IMG/VR virus record: IMGVR_UViG_3300044961_000308
Coordinates: 1-47,547 of that record
Source: a virus
DNA length: 47,547 bases
Direction: 5' to 3' (one strand)
The notes below the pieces were generated by a model. It saw only the letters and a list, made by a program, of their open reading frames with translations. It searched no databases and was not told the DNA's origin. Made by a program: the position numbers and the translations under genes. Shown here piece by piece: positions 13,847 through 22,164 of this stretch. Each line of letters begins with the position of its first letter. The first letter of the stretch is position 1.

Positions 13847-14485
13847 ATGACGGACGACGAGACAGAGGTGTCGGTGGGGGCGCAGGTGCCGCAGGTGCTG
13901 GGGGACGTAGACGGGGCGCTGGTGGAGCTGGTGCCGGTGGACCAGCTGGTGGTGCACCCGCGCAACCCGCGGCAGGGGGACGTGGGCGCCATCGTGGAGT
14001 CGGTGCAGGAGAACGGCTTCTTCGGCGCGCTGGTCGTGCAGCGGAGCACGCGGCACGTGCTGGTGGGCAATCATCGGCTGCAGGCCGCCATCCTGCTGGG
14101 CATGCAGGAGGTGCCGGTGCAGTGGGTGGACGTGAGCGACCGGCATGCGCTGAAAATCCTGCTGGCTGACAACCGCACCAACGACCGGGCAGCCTACGAC
14201 AACGCGCAGCTAAGCGAGCTGCTGCAGGCCCTGCTGGCGGAGGGGGAGCTGGTGGGCACGGGCTACGACGCGGATGACGTGGCGGAGCTGGCCAAGCTGG
14301 TGGAGGGCGGGTGGGACGCGGACGTGGGGGACAAGGCGGACGTGGACCCGGAGGCGCCGCAGCCGGACCCCAACGCGGTGCAGTGGGTGATCACCGCCCC
14401 GCCCGCCCTGCGCATGGAGGTGCAGGAGGTGCTGGACATGCTGGCGGACCGGCTGGGGGAGCGGGTGACGGTGCGGGAGAAGTAG
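13847..14485 (+). CDS. ParB/sulfiredoxin-fold protein, possible DpdB-like partner
   Basis: Encodes 212 residues. Residues 25-125 are a ParB N-terminal-type domain: LVPVDQLVVHPRNPR, a helix ending in ENGFFGALVVQ, then the GNHR box (74-77) and KILLADNRTND. ParB-fold proteins use this box to bind nucleotide, and in bacterial dpd clusters the DndB/ParB-like DpdB works with DpdA to insert preQ0 in DNA. There is no ParB HTH. The position directly before dpdA, with a 4-base gap, suggests a DpdB-like role; an alternative is a ParB-like nuclease. Confidence 0.8.
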   Translation: MTDDETEVSVGAQVPQVLGDVDGALVELVPVDQLVVHPRNPRQGDVGAIVESVQENGFFGALVVQRSTRHVLVGNHRLQAAILLGMQEVPVQWVDVSDRHALKILLADNRTNDRAAYDNAQLSELLQALLAEGELVGTGYDADDVAELAKLVEGGWDADVGDKADVDPEAPQPDPNAVQWVITAPPALRMEVQEVLDMLADRLGERVTVREK

Positions 14486-14489
14486 CCGG

Positions 14490-15416
14490 GTGCGCATCAA
14501 CATTCTGGTGGCCTACCCCTACATCGCCAGCGACCCCAAGATGATGGGCCTGCTGGAGCGGGCTGCGGCCGCCGGCCACCGGGTGATGCTGGACAGCGGG
14601 GCGTTCACAGCCCACAACACCGGCAAGCAGGTGTCGCTCACGCAGTACATCCGCTGGCTCAAGGCGTTGCCGTTCAGGCCCAGCTGCTACGTGACGCTGG
14701 ACGTGATCGGCAACCCCGCCGCCAGCCGGGCCAACCTCTTGCGCATGCAGGACGCGGGGCTGCGCCCGGTGCCCGTGTTCACCTACGGGGAAACGCCGGC
14801 GGAGCTGGACGCCATGTACGAGGCCAGCCCACTGGTGGCCATCGGCGGGCTCATCGGCCGCACCGGCAAGCTGCGGTATATGGCGTGGGCCATGCAGCAG
14901 GCGGCCGGCCGGCCGGTGCACCTGCTGGGCAACGTGACCCCGCCGGTGATCGCCATCCACCGGCCGGCGCAGGCGGACGCCTCGAACTGGATGCAGGTGT
15001 GTCGCTTCGGTCGGCTCAGCCTCTACGCCGGACGTGGCCGCTGGATGGCCGTTGGCGGGCACCGCGACATGGAGCCCATCACGCACCAGCTCACCGCCCA
15101 GCTGGCGGAGCACGGCACGCGCCTGCACCAGCTGGCAGACCGCAGCGCGTGGACCGGGGCCAACGGGCTGGCGCAGCTCACCGCCACCTGCGCATGGCTG
15201 CGCTACGCGGCGGATGTGGAGGCGGAGCATGGCACGCACCTGTACATGGCGGCAGCGCAGGCGATGTTCGTGGAGCAGCTGCTGCGCGTGGCCCCCATCG
15301 CCGGCCTGTCCGCCCGCGAGCGGCGGGAGCGGGGCCCGGAGGCGTGGCTGTCCTACGTGGCCGCCACCAGCCGCAAGCGCCGGCGCCCGGTGGGCACGCC
15401 ACCGGGCCCGGTGTAA
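14490..15416 (+). CDS. dpdA: DpdA, DNA-guanine transglycosylase
   Basis: Encodes 308 residues from a GTG start 4 bases after the ParB-like gene; GGGAGAAG is upstream. Phage DpdA is related to tRNA-guanine transglycosylase and exchanges guanine in DNA for preQ0. Visible motifs: DSGAF at 35-39 (counterpart of DSGGF in TGT), Asp71 in LDVIGN, IGGLIGR at 118-124 and HLLGNV at 144-149. Length and pattern fit phage DpdA rather than the longer bacterial DpdA1. The preQ0 synthesis genes follow on the same transcript, which strongly supports the assignment. Confidence 0.9.
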   Translation: MRINILVAYPYIASDPKMMGLLERAAAAGHRVMLDSGAFTAHNTGKQVSLTQYIRWLKALPFRPSCYVTLDVIGNPAASRANLLRMQDAGLRPVPVFTYGETPAELDAMYEASPLVAIGGLIGRTGKLRYMAWAMQQAAGRPVHLLGNVTPPVIAIHRPAQADASNWMQVCRFGRLSLYAGRGRWMAVGGHRDMEPITHQLTAQLAEHGTRLHQLADRSAWTGANGLAQLTATCAWLRYAADVEAEHGTHLYMAAAQAMFVEQLLRVAPIAGLSARERRERGPEAWLSYVAATSRKRRRPVGTPPGPV

Positions 15417-15451
15417 CCTCAGCACCAACCGCCAACGGCGAGGGAAAACGG

Positions 15452-15754
15452 ATGACGGCAGGCGCGCACGTAGCGGCGGGCGTGGTCGTGGGGGCAGTGC
15501 TGGGCGGGGTGGCCGCCCTGCTGCCCGATCTCGTGCTGTGGACCTTTGGCTGGCGGCAGCAGTGGCTGGAGGCCGCGCACCCGCTGGTGCGCGCCCACCG
15601 GGCCCTGCACGGGCTGGCCGGCCTGCCGGTGGCCGCCGGGCTGGCCGTGCTGGCCGGCTGGGCCACGCACGTGTGGGCGGACGCCTACGTGGCGCACCGC
15701 ACCGGCCCGCCGGCGCCCCTGCACCAGTCGCCCCCGGCGCAGAGCGCGAAGTGA
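15452..15754 (+). CDS. Small membrane protein, YdjM/DUF457-like
   Basis: Encodes 100 residues; CGAGGGAAAACGG precedes the ATG. Two hydrophobic segments (about 5-30 and 54-74). Residues Pro25-Asp26, His49-Arg50, His53, His73 and Asp77 match the LPD...HRxxH...SHxxxD layout of the YdjM (DUF457) family of membrane-bound putative metal-dependent hydrolases. It lies between dpdA and queC and overlaps queC by GTGA, so it is made with the DNA-modification enzymes. It may be a new accessory of the pathway or an unrelated passenger. Confidence 0.6.
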   Translation: MTAGAHVAAGVVVGAVLGGVAALLPDLVLWTFGWRQQWLEAAHPLVRAHRALHGLAGLPVAAGLAVLAGWATHVWADAYVAHRTGPPAPLHQSPPAQSAK

Positions 15755-16635
15755 CGCGGCAGCAGTGGGACGCCCGCACGGCCGGCCTGCCGGTGGTGCT
15801 GCAGCTGTACTCGGGCGGGCTGGACAGCTACCTGCTGTGGCGGTGGTACACGCGCCAGCACGGCGTGCAGCCCATTCCCCTGTACCTGCCCATGGGCCAG
15901 CGGTATGCGGCGCTGGACGAGGCCGCGATGGCCCGGCTGGAGCTGTTGCATACCATGCGCTACCCCACGCAGGCGCTCCGCGTGCTCCGTCTGCCGCAGG
16001 CCACCGCCCTGCCGTTCCTGAGCGGCATGGAGCGGGAGGACGGGCACGTGCCCTTGCGCAACCTGCTGCTGGTGGTGCGCGTGGTGCTGCACGTGCTGCA
16101 GCAGGTGCCACAGCACACCGGGCCCGTGGTGGTCCTGCTGGGCGCCGTGGCCGGAGAAAGCAGCCGGGACAAGTCGCACCGCTTCCTGCGCCGCACGAGC
16201 CGCCTGCTGTCGTTCCTGCTGGACCGGACGGTGCGGGTGGAGGCGCCCCTGCGCGGGCTCACCAAGCGGCAGGCCGTGCGCCGGCACCTGCGCCACTGGC
16301 CGCAGGACGCGGACCTGTTGGCCGTGCCGCGCAGCTGCTACCGTGGTGACCCCACGCCCTGCGGCGCGTGCATGGCCTGCGCCCGCCGGTGGGTGGCGCT
16401 GGCCGGCACCGGGGTCGTGCACACGTACCAGCAGGCCCCCGGCCGCTGGTGGCGGCAGCAGGTGGCCGGCCGGCCGTGGTGGCGCTGGGCGCTGGCGCTG
16501 GCACGGCAGTGCCCGCCCCGGGACTGGTGGGGCGTGCTGCGCAACAACGCGGAAGCGTGGCACGTGCTGCAGCGCACGCAGGAGCAGGATCGGCCGGCGG
16601 ACCCGCCGCTGGGCGCACCAACCACGCACACCTGA
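15751..16635 (+). CDS. queC: QueC, 7-cyano-7-deazaguanine (preQ0) synthase
   Basis: Encodes 294 residues; GTG start in the GTGA overlap. QueC uses ATP and ammonia to turn 7-carboxy-7-deazaguanine (CDG) into preQ0. The PP-loop SGGLDS is at 21-26, VPLRNLLL follows near 112, GESSRDKSHRF near 150, and the zinc cysteines are 196, 204, 207 and 210. Typical QueC is about 220-230 residues; this one has about 75 extra C-terminal residues rich in Trp and Arg (RWWRQQVAGRPWWRW). No fused amidotransferase (Gat-QueC) is visible. Confidence 0.92.
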   Translation: MTRQQWDARTAGLPVVLQLYSGGLDSYLLWRWYTRQHGVQPIPLYLPMGQRYAALDEAAMARLELLHTMRYPTQALRVLRLPQATALPFLSGMEREDGHVPLRNLLLVVRVVLHVLQQVPQHTGPVVVLLGAVAGESSRDKSHRFLRRTSRLLSFLLDRTVRVEAPLRGLTKRQAVRRHLRHWPQDADLLAVPRSCYRGDPTPCGACMACARRWVALAGTGVVHTYQQAPGRWWRQQVAGRPWWRWALALARQCPPRDWWGVLRNNAEAWHVLQRTQEQDRPADPPLGAPTTHT

Positions 16636-16644
16636 GGCCACCGC

Positions 16645-17031
16645 GTGTACACGATCACCAAGGAGTTTCATTTCAGCGCCAGCCACCAGCTGCAGCAGCT
16701 GCCGGACGGCCACCCGTGCGCCCGCCTGCACGGGCACAACTACGTCGTGGTGCTGGAGCTGCGCGCCCGGCAACTCAACGCCGTCGGGTTCGTCCGGGAC
16801 TTCGGCGACCTGTCCGTCGTCCGGCAGTGGATTGACGGCACGCTGGACCACCGCCACCTGAACGAGGTGCTGGGCTGCCCCACCGGCCGGCGCACCACCG
16901 CGGAGTCACTGGCCAAGTTCATCTTCGACACCTGCGCCCAGTGGTATCCGGCGGAGCTGGTGGCCGTGCGGGTCTCCGAAACGCCCAAGACATGGGCGGA
17001 GTTCCGGCGTCCTGACCCGGTGGCCCCATGA
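16645..17031 (+). CDS. queD: QueD, 6-carboxytetrahydropterin synthase
   Basis: Encodes 128 residues from GTG 16645, chosen because FHFSASH starts within ten residues as in the family. It converts dihydroneopterin triphosphate to 6-carboxytetrahydropterin. Zinc ligands His14, His29 and His31; catalytic Cys25 in C-x3-HGH; Asp68-His69 in LDHRHLN; pterin-binding Glu112 in SETPKTW. The length is normal. ATGA overlap with queE. Confidence 0.92.
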   Translation: MYTITKEFHFSASHQLQQLPDGHPCARLHGHNYVVVLELRARQLNAVGFVRDFGDLSVVRQWIDGTLDHRHLNEVLGCPTGRRTTAESLAKFIFDTCAQWYPAELVAVRVSETPKTWAEFRRPDPVAP

Positions 17032-17780
17032 CGGAGGCGACGGAGCGCACGCTGCGCGTTGCGGAAGTGTTCGGGCCCACCATCCAAGGGGAGGGGGCGC
17101 TGGCCGGCCTGCCCACGCATTTCGTCCGGCTGGGCGGGTGCGACTACCGCTGCGTCTGGTGCGACAGCCTGCACGCGGTGCTGCCCAGCTACCGGCTCGG
17201 CTGGGCCCGCATGACGCCGGCGGAGGTGGCGGGGGTGCTGCGCGCCCAGCTGCCGGCGCGCCCGGGCTGGCCGGCCGACGTGCAGCCGTGGGTCACCCTC
17301 TCCGGCGGCAATCCGGTCCTGCAGCCGTGCGGCCCGCTGGTCGCCCTGCTGCACCGGGACGGCTGGCGCGTGGCGCTGGAGACGCAGGGCAGTGTGGCCC
17401 CCGCATGGCTGTCCACGCTGGACCACCTGACGCTGAGCCCGAAGCCGCCCAGCAGTGGCCACACCACGCCCACGGAGCAGATGCTGGCGGCCATTGACGC
17501 CGGGCCGGCGTTCACCAGCATGAAGGTCGTGGTCTTTGACGCCGACGACTACGCCTACGCCCGCGCCATGCTGCTGGCCGCCCACGGCGCCGGCGTGCGG
17601 CACCTGTATGTGAGCGTGGGCACGCCGCCCATGGCACCGACGGAGGACGTGGCGGTGGTGCGACGCCGGGTGCTGGACGCCTACGCCCCTTTGGCGGCGC
17701 AGGTGGCCGAGGACCTGCCGATGGTGCGCGTGCTGCCGCAGCTGCACGTGCTGGCGTGGGGCACGGTGGTGGGCGTATGA
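17028..17780 (+). CDS. queE: QueE, 7-carboxy-7-deazaguanine synthase
   Basis: Encodes 250 residues. A radical SAM enzyme that contracts 6-carboxytetrahydropterin to 7-carboxy-7-deazaguanine. GPTIQGEG at 16-23, then the iron-sulphur motif Cys38-x3-Cys42-x2-Cys45 in GCDYRCVWCD, and SGGNP near 88 for SAM binding. All key residues are present. The overlaps with queD and folE (ATGA each) show one translational unit. Confidence 0.92.
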   Translation: MTEATERTLRVAEVFGPTIQGEGALAGLPTHFVRLGGCDYRCVWCDSLHAVLPSYRLGWARMTPAEVAGVLRAQLPARPGWPADVQPWVTLSGGNPVLQPCGPLVALLHRDGWRVALETQGSVAPAWLSTLDHLTLSPKPPSSGHTTPTEQMLAAIDAGPAFTSMKVVVFDADDYAYARAMLLAAHGAGVRHLYVSVGTPPMAPTEDVAVVRRRVLDAYAPLAAQVAEDLPMVRVLPQLHVLAWGTVVGV

Positions 17781-18370
17781 CGCCCGCGGAGCGGGAGGCC
17801 CGGCTACAGGTGCTGTGCCGGGAGCTGCTGACGCTGGTGGACCCGGAGCCGGAGCGGCCGGGGCTGGCGGACACGCCCCGGCGCTGGGCCAGCTGGTGGA
17901 TGGAGCGGCTGCAGCCGGCCGCCGGCGCGGCCCGCATGGACACCACGTTCGGCGCCGAGGTCACGGCGCAGGTGACGGACCAGCTGGTGCTGGTGACCGG
18001 CATGCGCGTCTGGTCGCTGTGCGAGCACCACCTGCTGCCGTTCTACTGCGACGTGGCCGTGGGCTACGTGGCCACGGAGCGCGTGCTGGGGCTGTCCAAG
18101 TTCGCCCGCATCGCCCACCACCACGCGGCCAAGCTGCAGGTGCAGGAGCGGCTGGTGCAGGACATCCGCAGCCACGTGGTGCGCGTTACGGGCACGGAAG
18201 ACGTGGGGGTGGTGGCCCGTGGCGAGCACCTGTGCATGACCATGCGGGGGGTGCGCACCCCGGCGCTGATGACCAGCAGCGCGCTGGGCGGCACCTTCCG
18301 GGCCAACGCCGCCGCCCGGGCGGAGCTGCTGCAGCTGGTGGCCGCCAGCTGGCCCACGGCCGGCCGCTGA
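17777..18370 (+). CDS. folE: FolE, GTP cyclohydrolase I
   Basis: Encodes 197 residues. Converts GTP to dihydroneopterin triphosphate, the first step toward preQ0. Zinc ligands Cys82 and His85 in SLCEHHLLPF and Cys153 in EHLCMTMRGV; VLGLSKFARI and ERLVQDI are the other family signatures. With queD, queE and queC it completes GTP to preQ0 within the phage, so the modification need not rely on host synthesis. It ends 3 bases before the small terminase gene. Confidence 0.93.
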   Translation: MTPAEREARLQVLCRELLTLVDPEPERPGLADTPRRWASWWMERLQPAAGAARMDTTFGAEVTAQVTDQLVLVTGMRVWSLCEHHLLPFYCDVAVGYVATERVLGLSKFARIAHHHAAKLQVQERLVQDIRSHVVRVTGTEDVGVVARGEHLCMTMRGVRTPALMTSSALGGTFRANAAARAELLQLVAASWPTAGR

Positions 18371-18373
18371 CGC

Positions 18374-18904
18374 ATGGCGCGCACCGGCCGGCCCAGCAAA
18401 TGGGACCCGCGGTTCGTGCAGCAGGCGTTCAGCTTGGCGCTGCTGGGGCTGGACGACGCGGAGCTGGGCATGGCGCTGGGGGTGAGCGAGCGGACGATCA
18501 ACACGTGGAAGCGGCGCTATCCCGAGTTCCTGCAGTCCCTAAACGCCGGCAAGGCCAAGGCGGACGCGCAGGTGGCCGTCAGCCTCTACCGCCGCGCCGT
18601 GGGGTACGAGTGGACGGAGGAGGAGCTGGTGCGCGTGGGCCGGAACCAGCCGCCGGTGGTCATGCAGGTGCGGCGCAAGGTGCCGCCGGACACCACGGCC
18701 GCCATTTTCTGGCTCAAGAACCGGCAGCGCCGGCACTGGTACGACGCCAGCCCGCAGAGCGCGGCCTCGCCCGTGGACCCGGAGGCCGTTGCGCGCAACG
18801 TGGCCGCCGCGATGCAGGCGGCGGCGGAGGCGGACGGGCTGCTGGCGGCGCTGGACGCCCCGGAGAGCCCGCCGGCCGACCCGCCGGCCGGGGCCGCGCC
18901 ATGA
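18374..18904 (+). CDS. terS: Terminase small subunit
   Basis: Encodes 176 residues. GRPSKWDPRFVQQAFSLALL and LGVSERTINTWKRRYPEF form an N-terminal helix-turn-helix (about 5-60) typical of small terminases, followed by VPPDTTAAIFWLKNRQ, also common in this family, and an Ala/Pro-rich tail. It recognises the packaging site and guides the large subunit. ATGA overlap with the large terminase. Confidence 0.85.
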   Translation: MARTGRPSKWDPRFVQQAFSLALLGLDDAELGMALGVSERTINTWKRRYPEFLQSLNAGKAKADAQVAVSLYRRAVGYEWTEEELVRVGRNQPPVVMQVRRKVPPDTTAAIFWLKNRQRRHWYDASPQSAASPVDPEAVARNVAAAMQAAAEADGLLAALDAPESPPADPPAGAAP

Positions 18905-20253
18905 CCACGGCTGCGGTGGTGCTGCCCGAGCGGTGGTATCCGCTGCGTCCCCTGCGGTGTCAGCAGCAGTACGCCCGCAGCACGCACCGGTTCGTGGTCG
19001 TGCCGGCCGGCCGGCGCAGCGGCAAGACGGAGCACGCCAAGCGCCGGCTCTGCCGCCGCGCCATCACGCGGTGGCAGGTGCGGCACACGCAGGAGGCGTT
19101 CTATTTCGCCGGCGCGCCCACCCGTGACCAAGCGCGCCGCATCTGGTGGGAGGACTTGAAGGCGCTGACGCGGCCGTGGTGGCGGGCGCGCCCGAGTGAG
19201 ACGCACCTGTCCATCCCCCTCATCACCAACAGCACCATCACCGTCGTGGGCCTCGACAAGCCGCAGCGGGTGGAGGGCACGCCGTGGGACGGCGGGGTGG
19301 TGGACGAGGTGGCGGACGTGCACGCGGACACGTGGACGCTGCACCTGCGCCCGGCGCTGTCCGACCGCATGGGGTGGTGCGACTTTACGGGCGTGCCCGA
19401 GGGCCGGGGGCACTACTACGACCTCTATCAGCGCGCCCGGGCGGAGATGCTGGAGCGGGGGGCGGCCAGCGAGTGGGCGGCGTACACGTGGCACAGCGCG
19501 GAGGTGCTGCCGGCGGCGGAGGTGGAGGCGGCGCGCCGTGACCTCGACGAGCTGAGTTTTCAGCAGGAATACGAGGCCTCGTTCGTCAGCTTTCAGGGGC
19601 GCGCCTACTACGCCTTCAGCGACCAGAACCTCGCCCGGCTGCGCCACCTGTACGACCCGCACGCGCCGCTGGTCTTCTGCCTCGACTTCAACGTCGCGCC
19701 CGGCGTGGCCGTGGTGCTGCAGCTGCTGCGCATGGGGGGCATGGATGGCCGGACCACCGTGGCGTGCTTGGGCGAGGTGTACATCCCGGAGCACTCGAAC
19801 ACCGAGCTGGTGTGCCGTCGCCTCATCACGGACTGGGGCAGCCACGCGGGCCCGGTGGAGGTGTATGGGGATGCCACCGGCGGCGCCCGCGGCACGGCCA
19901 AGCTGCTGGGCAGCGACTGGGACATCGTGAAACGGGAGCTGCGGGCGCATTTCGGGGGCCGGGTGCAGCTGCAGGTGCCGCCGGCCAACCCGAGCGAGCG
20001 CAGCCGGGTCAACAGCGTCAACAGTTTGCTGCGCACGGCGGAGGGCGTGCGGCGGCTGCTGGTGGACCCCACGGCGTGCCCGCGGCTGGTCAAGGACTTG
20101 GAAGGCGTGCAGACTGTGAAGGGCGGGAGCGGCGAAATCGACAAGCAGGCGGACCCCGCGCTGACGCACATCTCCGACGCCCTCGGCTACTTCTGCGTGC
20201 GCCGCTTCCCGGTGGCGGGTGCCGGCGTGGGGTACACGCAGGTCAGTTTGTAG
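18901..20253 (+). CDS. terL: Terminase large subunit
   Basis: Encodes 450 residues. The N-terminal ATPase has Walker A GRRSGKT at 37-43 and Walker B GGVVDE at 131-136. The C-terminal RNase H-like nuclease has acidic residues Asp262 (LDFN), Asp324 (YGDATGG) and Asp426 (ISDALGY). It cuts concatemers and pumps DNA into the prohead. The start is set by the ATGA overlap. The circular assembly fits headful packaging of permuted genomes, but this is not proven. Confidence 0.93.
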   Translation: MTTAAVVLPERWYPLRPLRCQQQYARSTHRFVVVPAGRRSGKTEHAKRRLCRRAITRWQVRHTQEAFYFAGAPTRDQARRIWWEDLKALTRPWWRARPSETHLSIPLITNSTITVVGLDKPQRVEGTPWDGGVVDEVADVHADTWTLHLRPALSDRMGWCDFTGVPEGRGHYYDLYQRARAEMLERGAASEWAAYTWHSAEVLPAAEVEAARRDLDELSFQQEYEASFVSFQGRAYYAFSDQNLARLRHLYDPHAPLVFCLDFNVAPGVAVVLQLLRMGGMDGRTTVACLGEVYIPEHSNTELVCRRLITDWGSHAGPVEVYGDATGGARGTAKLLGSDWDIVKRELRAHFGGRVQLQVPPANPSERSRVNSVNSLLRTAEGVRRLLVDPTACPRLVKDLEGVQTVKGGSGEIDKQADPALTHISDALGYFCVRRFPVAGAGVGYTQVSL

Positions 20254-20324
20254 GGCAGTGGTGGACACGCCCGGCACCCGGCCGGGGTGGAGCAACGCAA
20301 CAACGGCACGGCGAGGAGCATGCC

Positions 20325-21947
20325 ATGAGCACGGTGGTGAGCAGGGACGCCAGCAGGTACAGCGCCGCGTCGCCGGTGCAGCAAGACCCGGACGCCCCCA
20401 CCTACAGGAGGCCCGAGCTGCTGCAGGTGCTGCCCACGCTGCAGCTGCTGGATGACCTGAGTGGTGGCCCGGAGCAGATGTGGCGCCGCAGCCGGCACTA
20501 CATCCGGCAATGGACGCACGAGGCCGACGAAACCTACGACATCCGGCGGCTGGGCGAGCCCGTGTTCGGCGGCTTCGTGCGCACGCTGGCCGCCGCGGTG
20601 GGCATGCTGTGGGGCCGCGACCCGGCGGTGGAGTGGAACGCGGCGGAGCCGCTGATGCGCCCACTGTGGGACAACCTCGACGGGGCCGGCAGCAACGGGC
20701 AGGTGGTGGGCGCCCATTTCGCGGAGGCGGCGCTGCGGGATGGGCTGGCGCTGCTGCTGGTGGACCACGCGCCGCGGCCGGCCGGGGTGGTAGTGACGGC
20801 GGCCAACGAGCAGGAGCTGGGCCTGCGCCCCATGTGGGCCGTGCGCACGCGCCGGCAGGTGCTGAGCTGGCGGACGGAGGTGGTGGCCAACGCCAGCACG
20901 GTGACCCAGCTGGTGCTGCACGAGCCGGGCGAGGAGCCGGCCGGAGCCTACGGGGTGCAGACGGTGCACCGCTATCGTGTGCTGCGGCTGGCGATGAATG
21001 AGGACGGCGTGCGGGTGGCCACGTGGGAGCTGCTGCGGGAGGAGACGGACGCGGACGGCCGCACGTCGTACCCGCTGGAGGCTGCCGGCACGTTTGCCAA
21101 CCGCTTCGGCCAGCTGGCCACCACCCTGCCCATCGCCGTGTGCTACACCGGCCGCCGGCTCGGACCCTTCAACGCCAGCATCCCGCTGGAGGGCGTGGCC
21201 TATGCCAACCTAGCCCACTGGCAGTATGCCACGGACCTCAAGTTCAACCGCGCCGTCTGTGGGTTCGAGCAGCTGGTCGTGACCGGGGAGCTGCGCCGGG
21301 ACCCCAACAACGCCCTGCAGCCGGCCCAACTGCGCGTGGGCCCGCTGGTGGGGGTGCACGTAGAGCAGGGCGGCAGCGTCCGCTGGGAGTCGCCCAGCGG
21401 CAACGGGCTGAAGCAGCTGGAGGCGGGCGTGAAGGAGAAGATGGAGGCCATGGACCAGATGGGGCTGGGCTTCCTCATCCCCAAGGAGCGGGCGCAGGCC
21501 ACGGCCACCGAGATCGCGATCACCAGCTACAACCAGCAGGCCACGCTCAGCAGTGCGGGCAAGGCGCTGCAGGACGCCATGAACTTGGCGTGGGAGTGGA
21601 CCGGGTGGTACATGGGGGTGCCGCAGGCGGAGTGCCCCGTGGTGGCCGTGAACACCGACTTCGACAGCCGCCGCATGGACGCGGCGACGATGGGCGCCTA
21701 CGTCCAGCTGGTCAACGCGGGGTTCCCCAAGCGCCCCGTGCTGCAGGCCCTGCTGGATGGCGGGCGGCTGCCGCCGGATGCCGACCTCGACGCGCTGGAG
21801 CTGGAGTGGGAGGCGGAGCGGGTGGCCAAGCAGGAGGCGGAGGACGCGGAGCGGGAGGCCCGGCTGTTGGCCGTTGGGCAGGCCGGCGCGGCGCGCCAGC
21901 CGGCGACCGGAACAGCGGCCGGGGCGGGGCAGGACAGTGCCGGTTGA
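20325..21947 (+). CDS. Portal protein (DUF4055-type)
   Basis: Encodes 540 residues; GAGGAGCATGCC precedes the ATG. It fits the DUF4055 portal type: an N-terminal segment YRRPELLQVLPTLQLLDDL, Trp/Arg-rich helices, a central GTFANRFGQLATTLPIAVCY, and the C-terminal IAITSYNQQATLSS and WEWTGWYMG segments, ending in an acidic helical tail. The portal forms the ring through which DNA passes. Its position directly after the large terminase agrees. Confidence 0.85.
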   Translation: MSTVVSRDASRYSAASPVQQDPDAPTYRRPELLQVLPTLQLLDDLSGGPEQMWRRSRHYIRQWTHEADETYDIRRLGEPVFGGFVRTLAAAVGMLWGRDPAVEWNAAEPLMRPLWDNLDGAGSNGQVVGAHFAEAALRDGLALLLVDHAPRPAGVVVTAANEQELGLRPMWAVRTRRQVLSWRTEVVANASTVTQLVLHEPGEEPAGAYGVQTVHRYRVLRLAMNEDGVRVATWELLREETDADGRTSYPLEAAGTFANRFGQLATTLPIAVCYTGRRLGPFNASIPLEGVAYANLAHWQYATDLKFNRAVCGFEQLVVTGELRRDPNNALQPAQLRVGPLVGVHVEQGGSVRWESPSGNGLKQLEAGVKEKMEAMDQMGLGFLIPKERAQATATEIAITSYNQQATLSSAGKALQDAMNLAWEWTGWYMGVPQAECPVVAVNTDFDSRRMDAATMGAYVQLVNAGFPKRPVLQALLDGGRLPPDADLDALELEWEAERVAKQEAEDAEREARLLAVGQAGAARQPATGTAAGAGQDSAG

Positions 21948-22164
21948 GCCGCGGCGGGTGGACTTGCGGGAGCTGGCGCGCACGCAGCAGGAGCTGGCGC
22001 AGGAGGAGGTGGTGGAGGTGCTGCGCGAGTTCCGGCGGCCCGGCTGCAGCAGCACGCGGCTGGCCATGGCGCTGAGCATCATCGACCTGCGCCGCAGCCT
22101 GCAGGCGCTGCAGGCGGAGCTGCTGGCGCTGCGCGCCCAGCAGGGGGCTGGCGGTAGCCGGTGA
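21937..22164 (+). CDS. Small coiled-coil protein
   Basis: GTG start overlapping the portal gene by 11 bases; 75 residues. Helical throughout with Leu/Gln/Glu heptads (LRELARTQQELAQEEVVEVL, LRRSLQALQAELLALRAQQ). It may be a small head-assembly helper. Coupled to the next gene by GTGA. Confidence 0.6.
   Translation: MPVEPRRVDLRELARTQQELAQEEVVEVLREFRRPGCSSTRLAMALSIIDLRRSLQALQAELLALRAQQGAGGSR

Noticed and set aside
18901-20253. Cohesive-end packaging suggested by a single linear contig.
   Set aside because: The contig closes on itself through a 127-base overlap, so its ends are assembly ends and give no information on physical genome ends.
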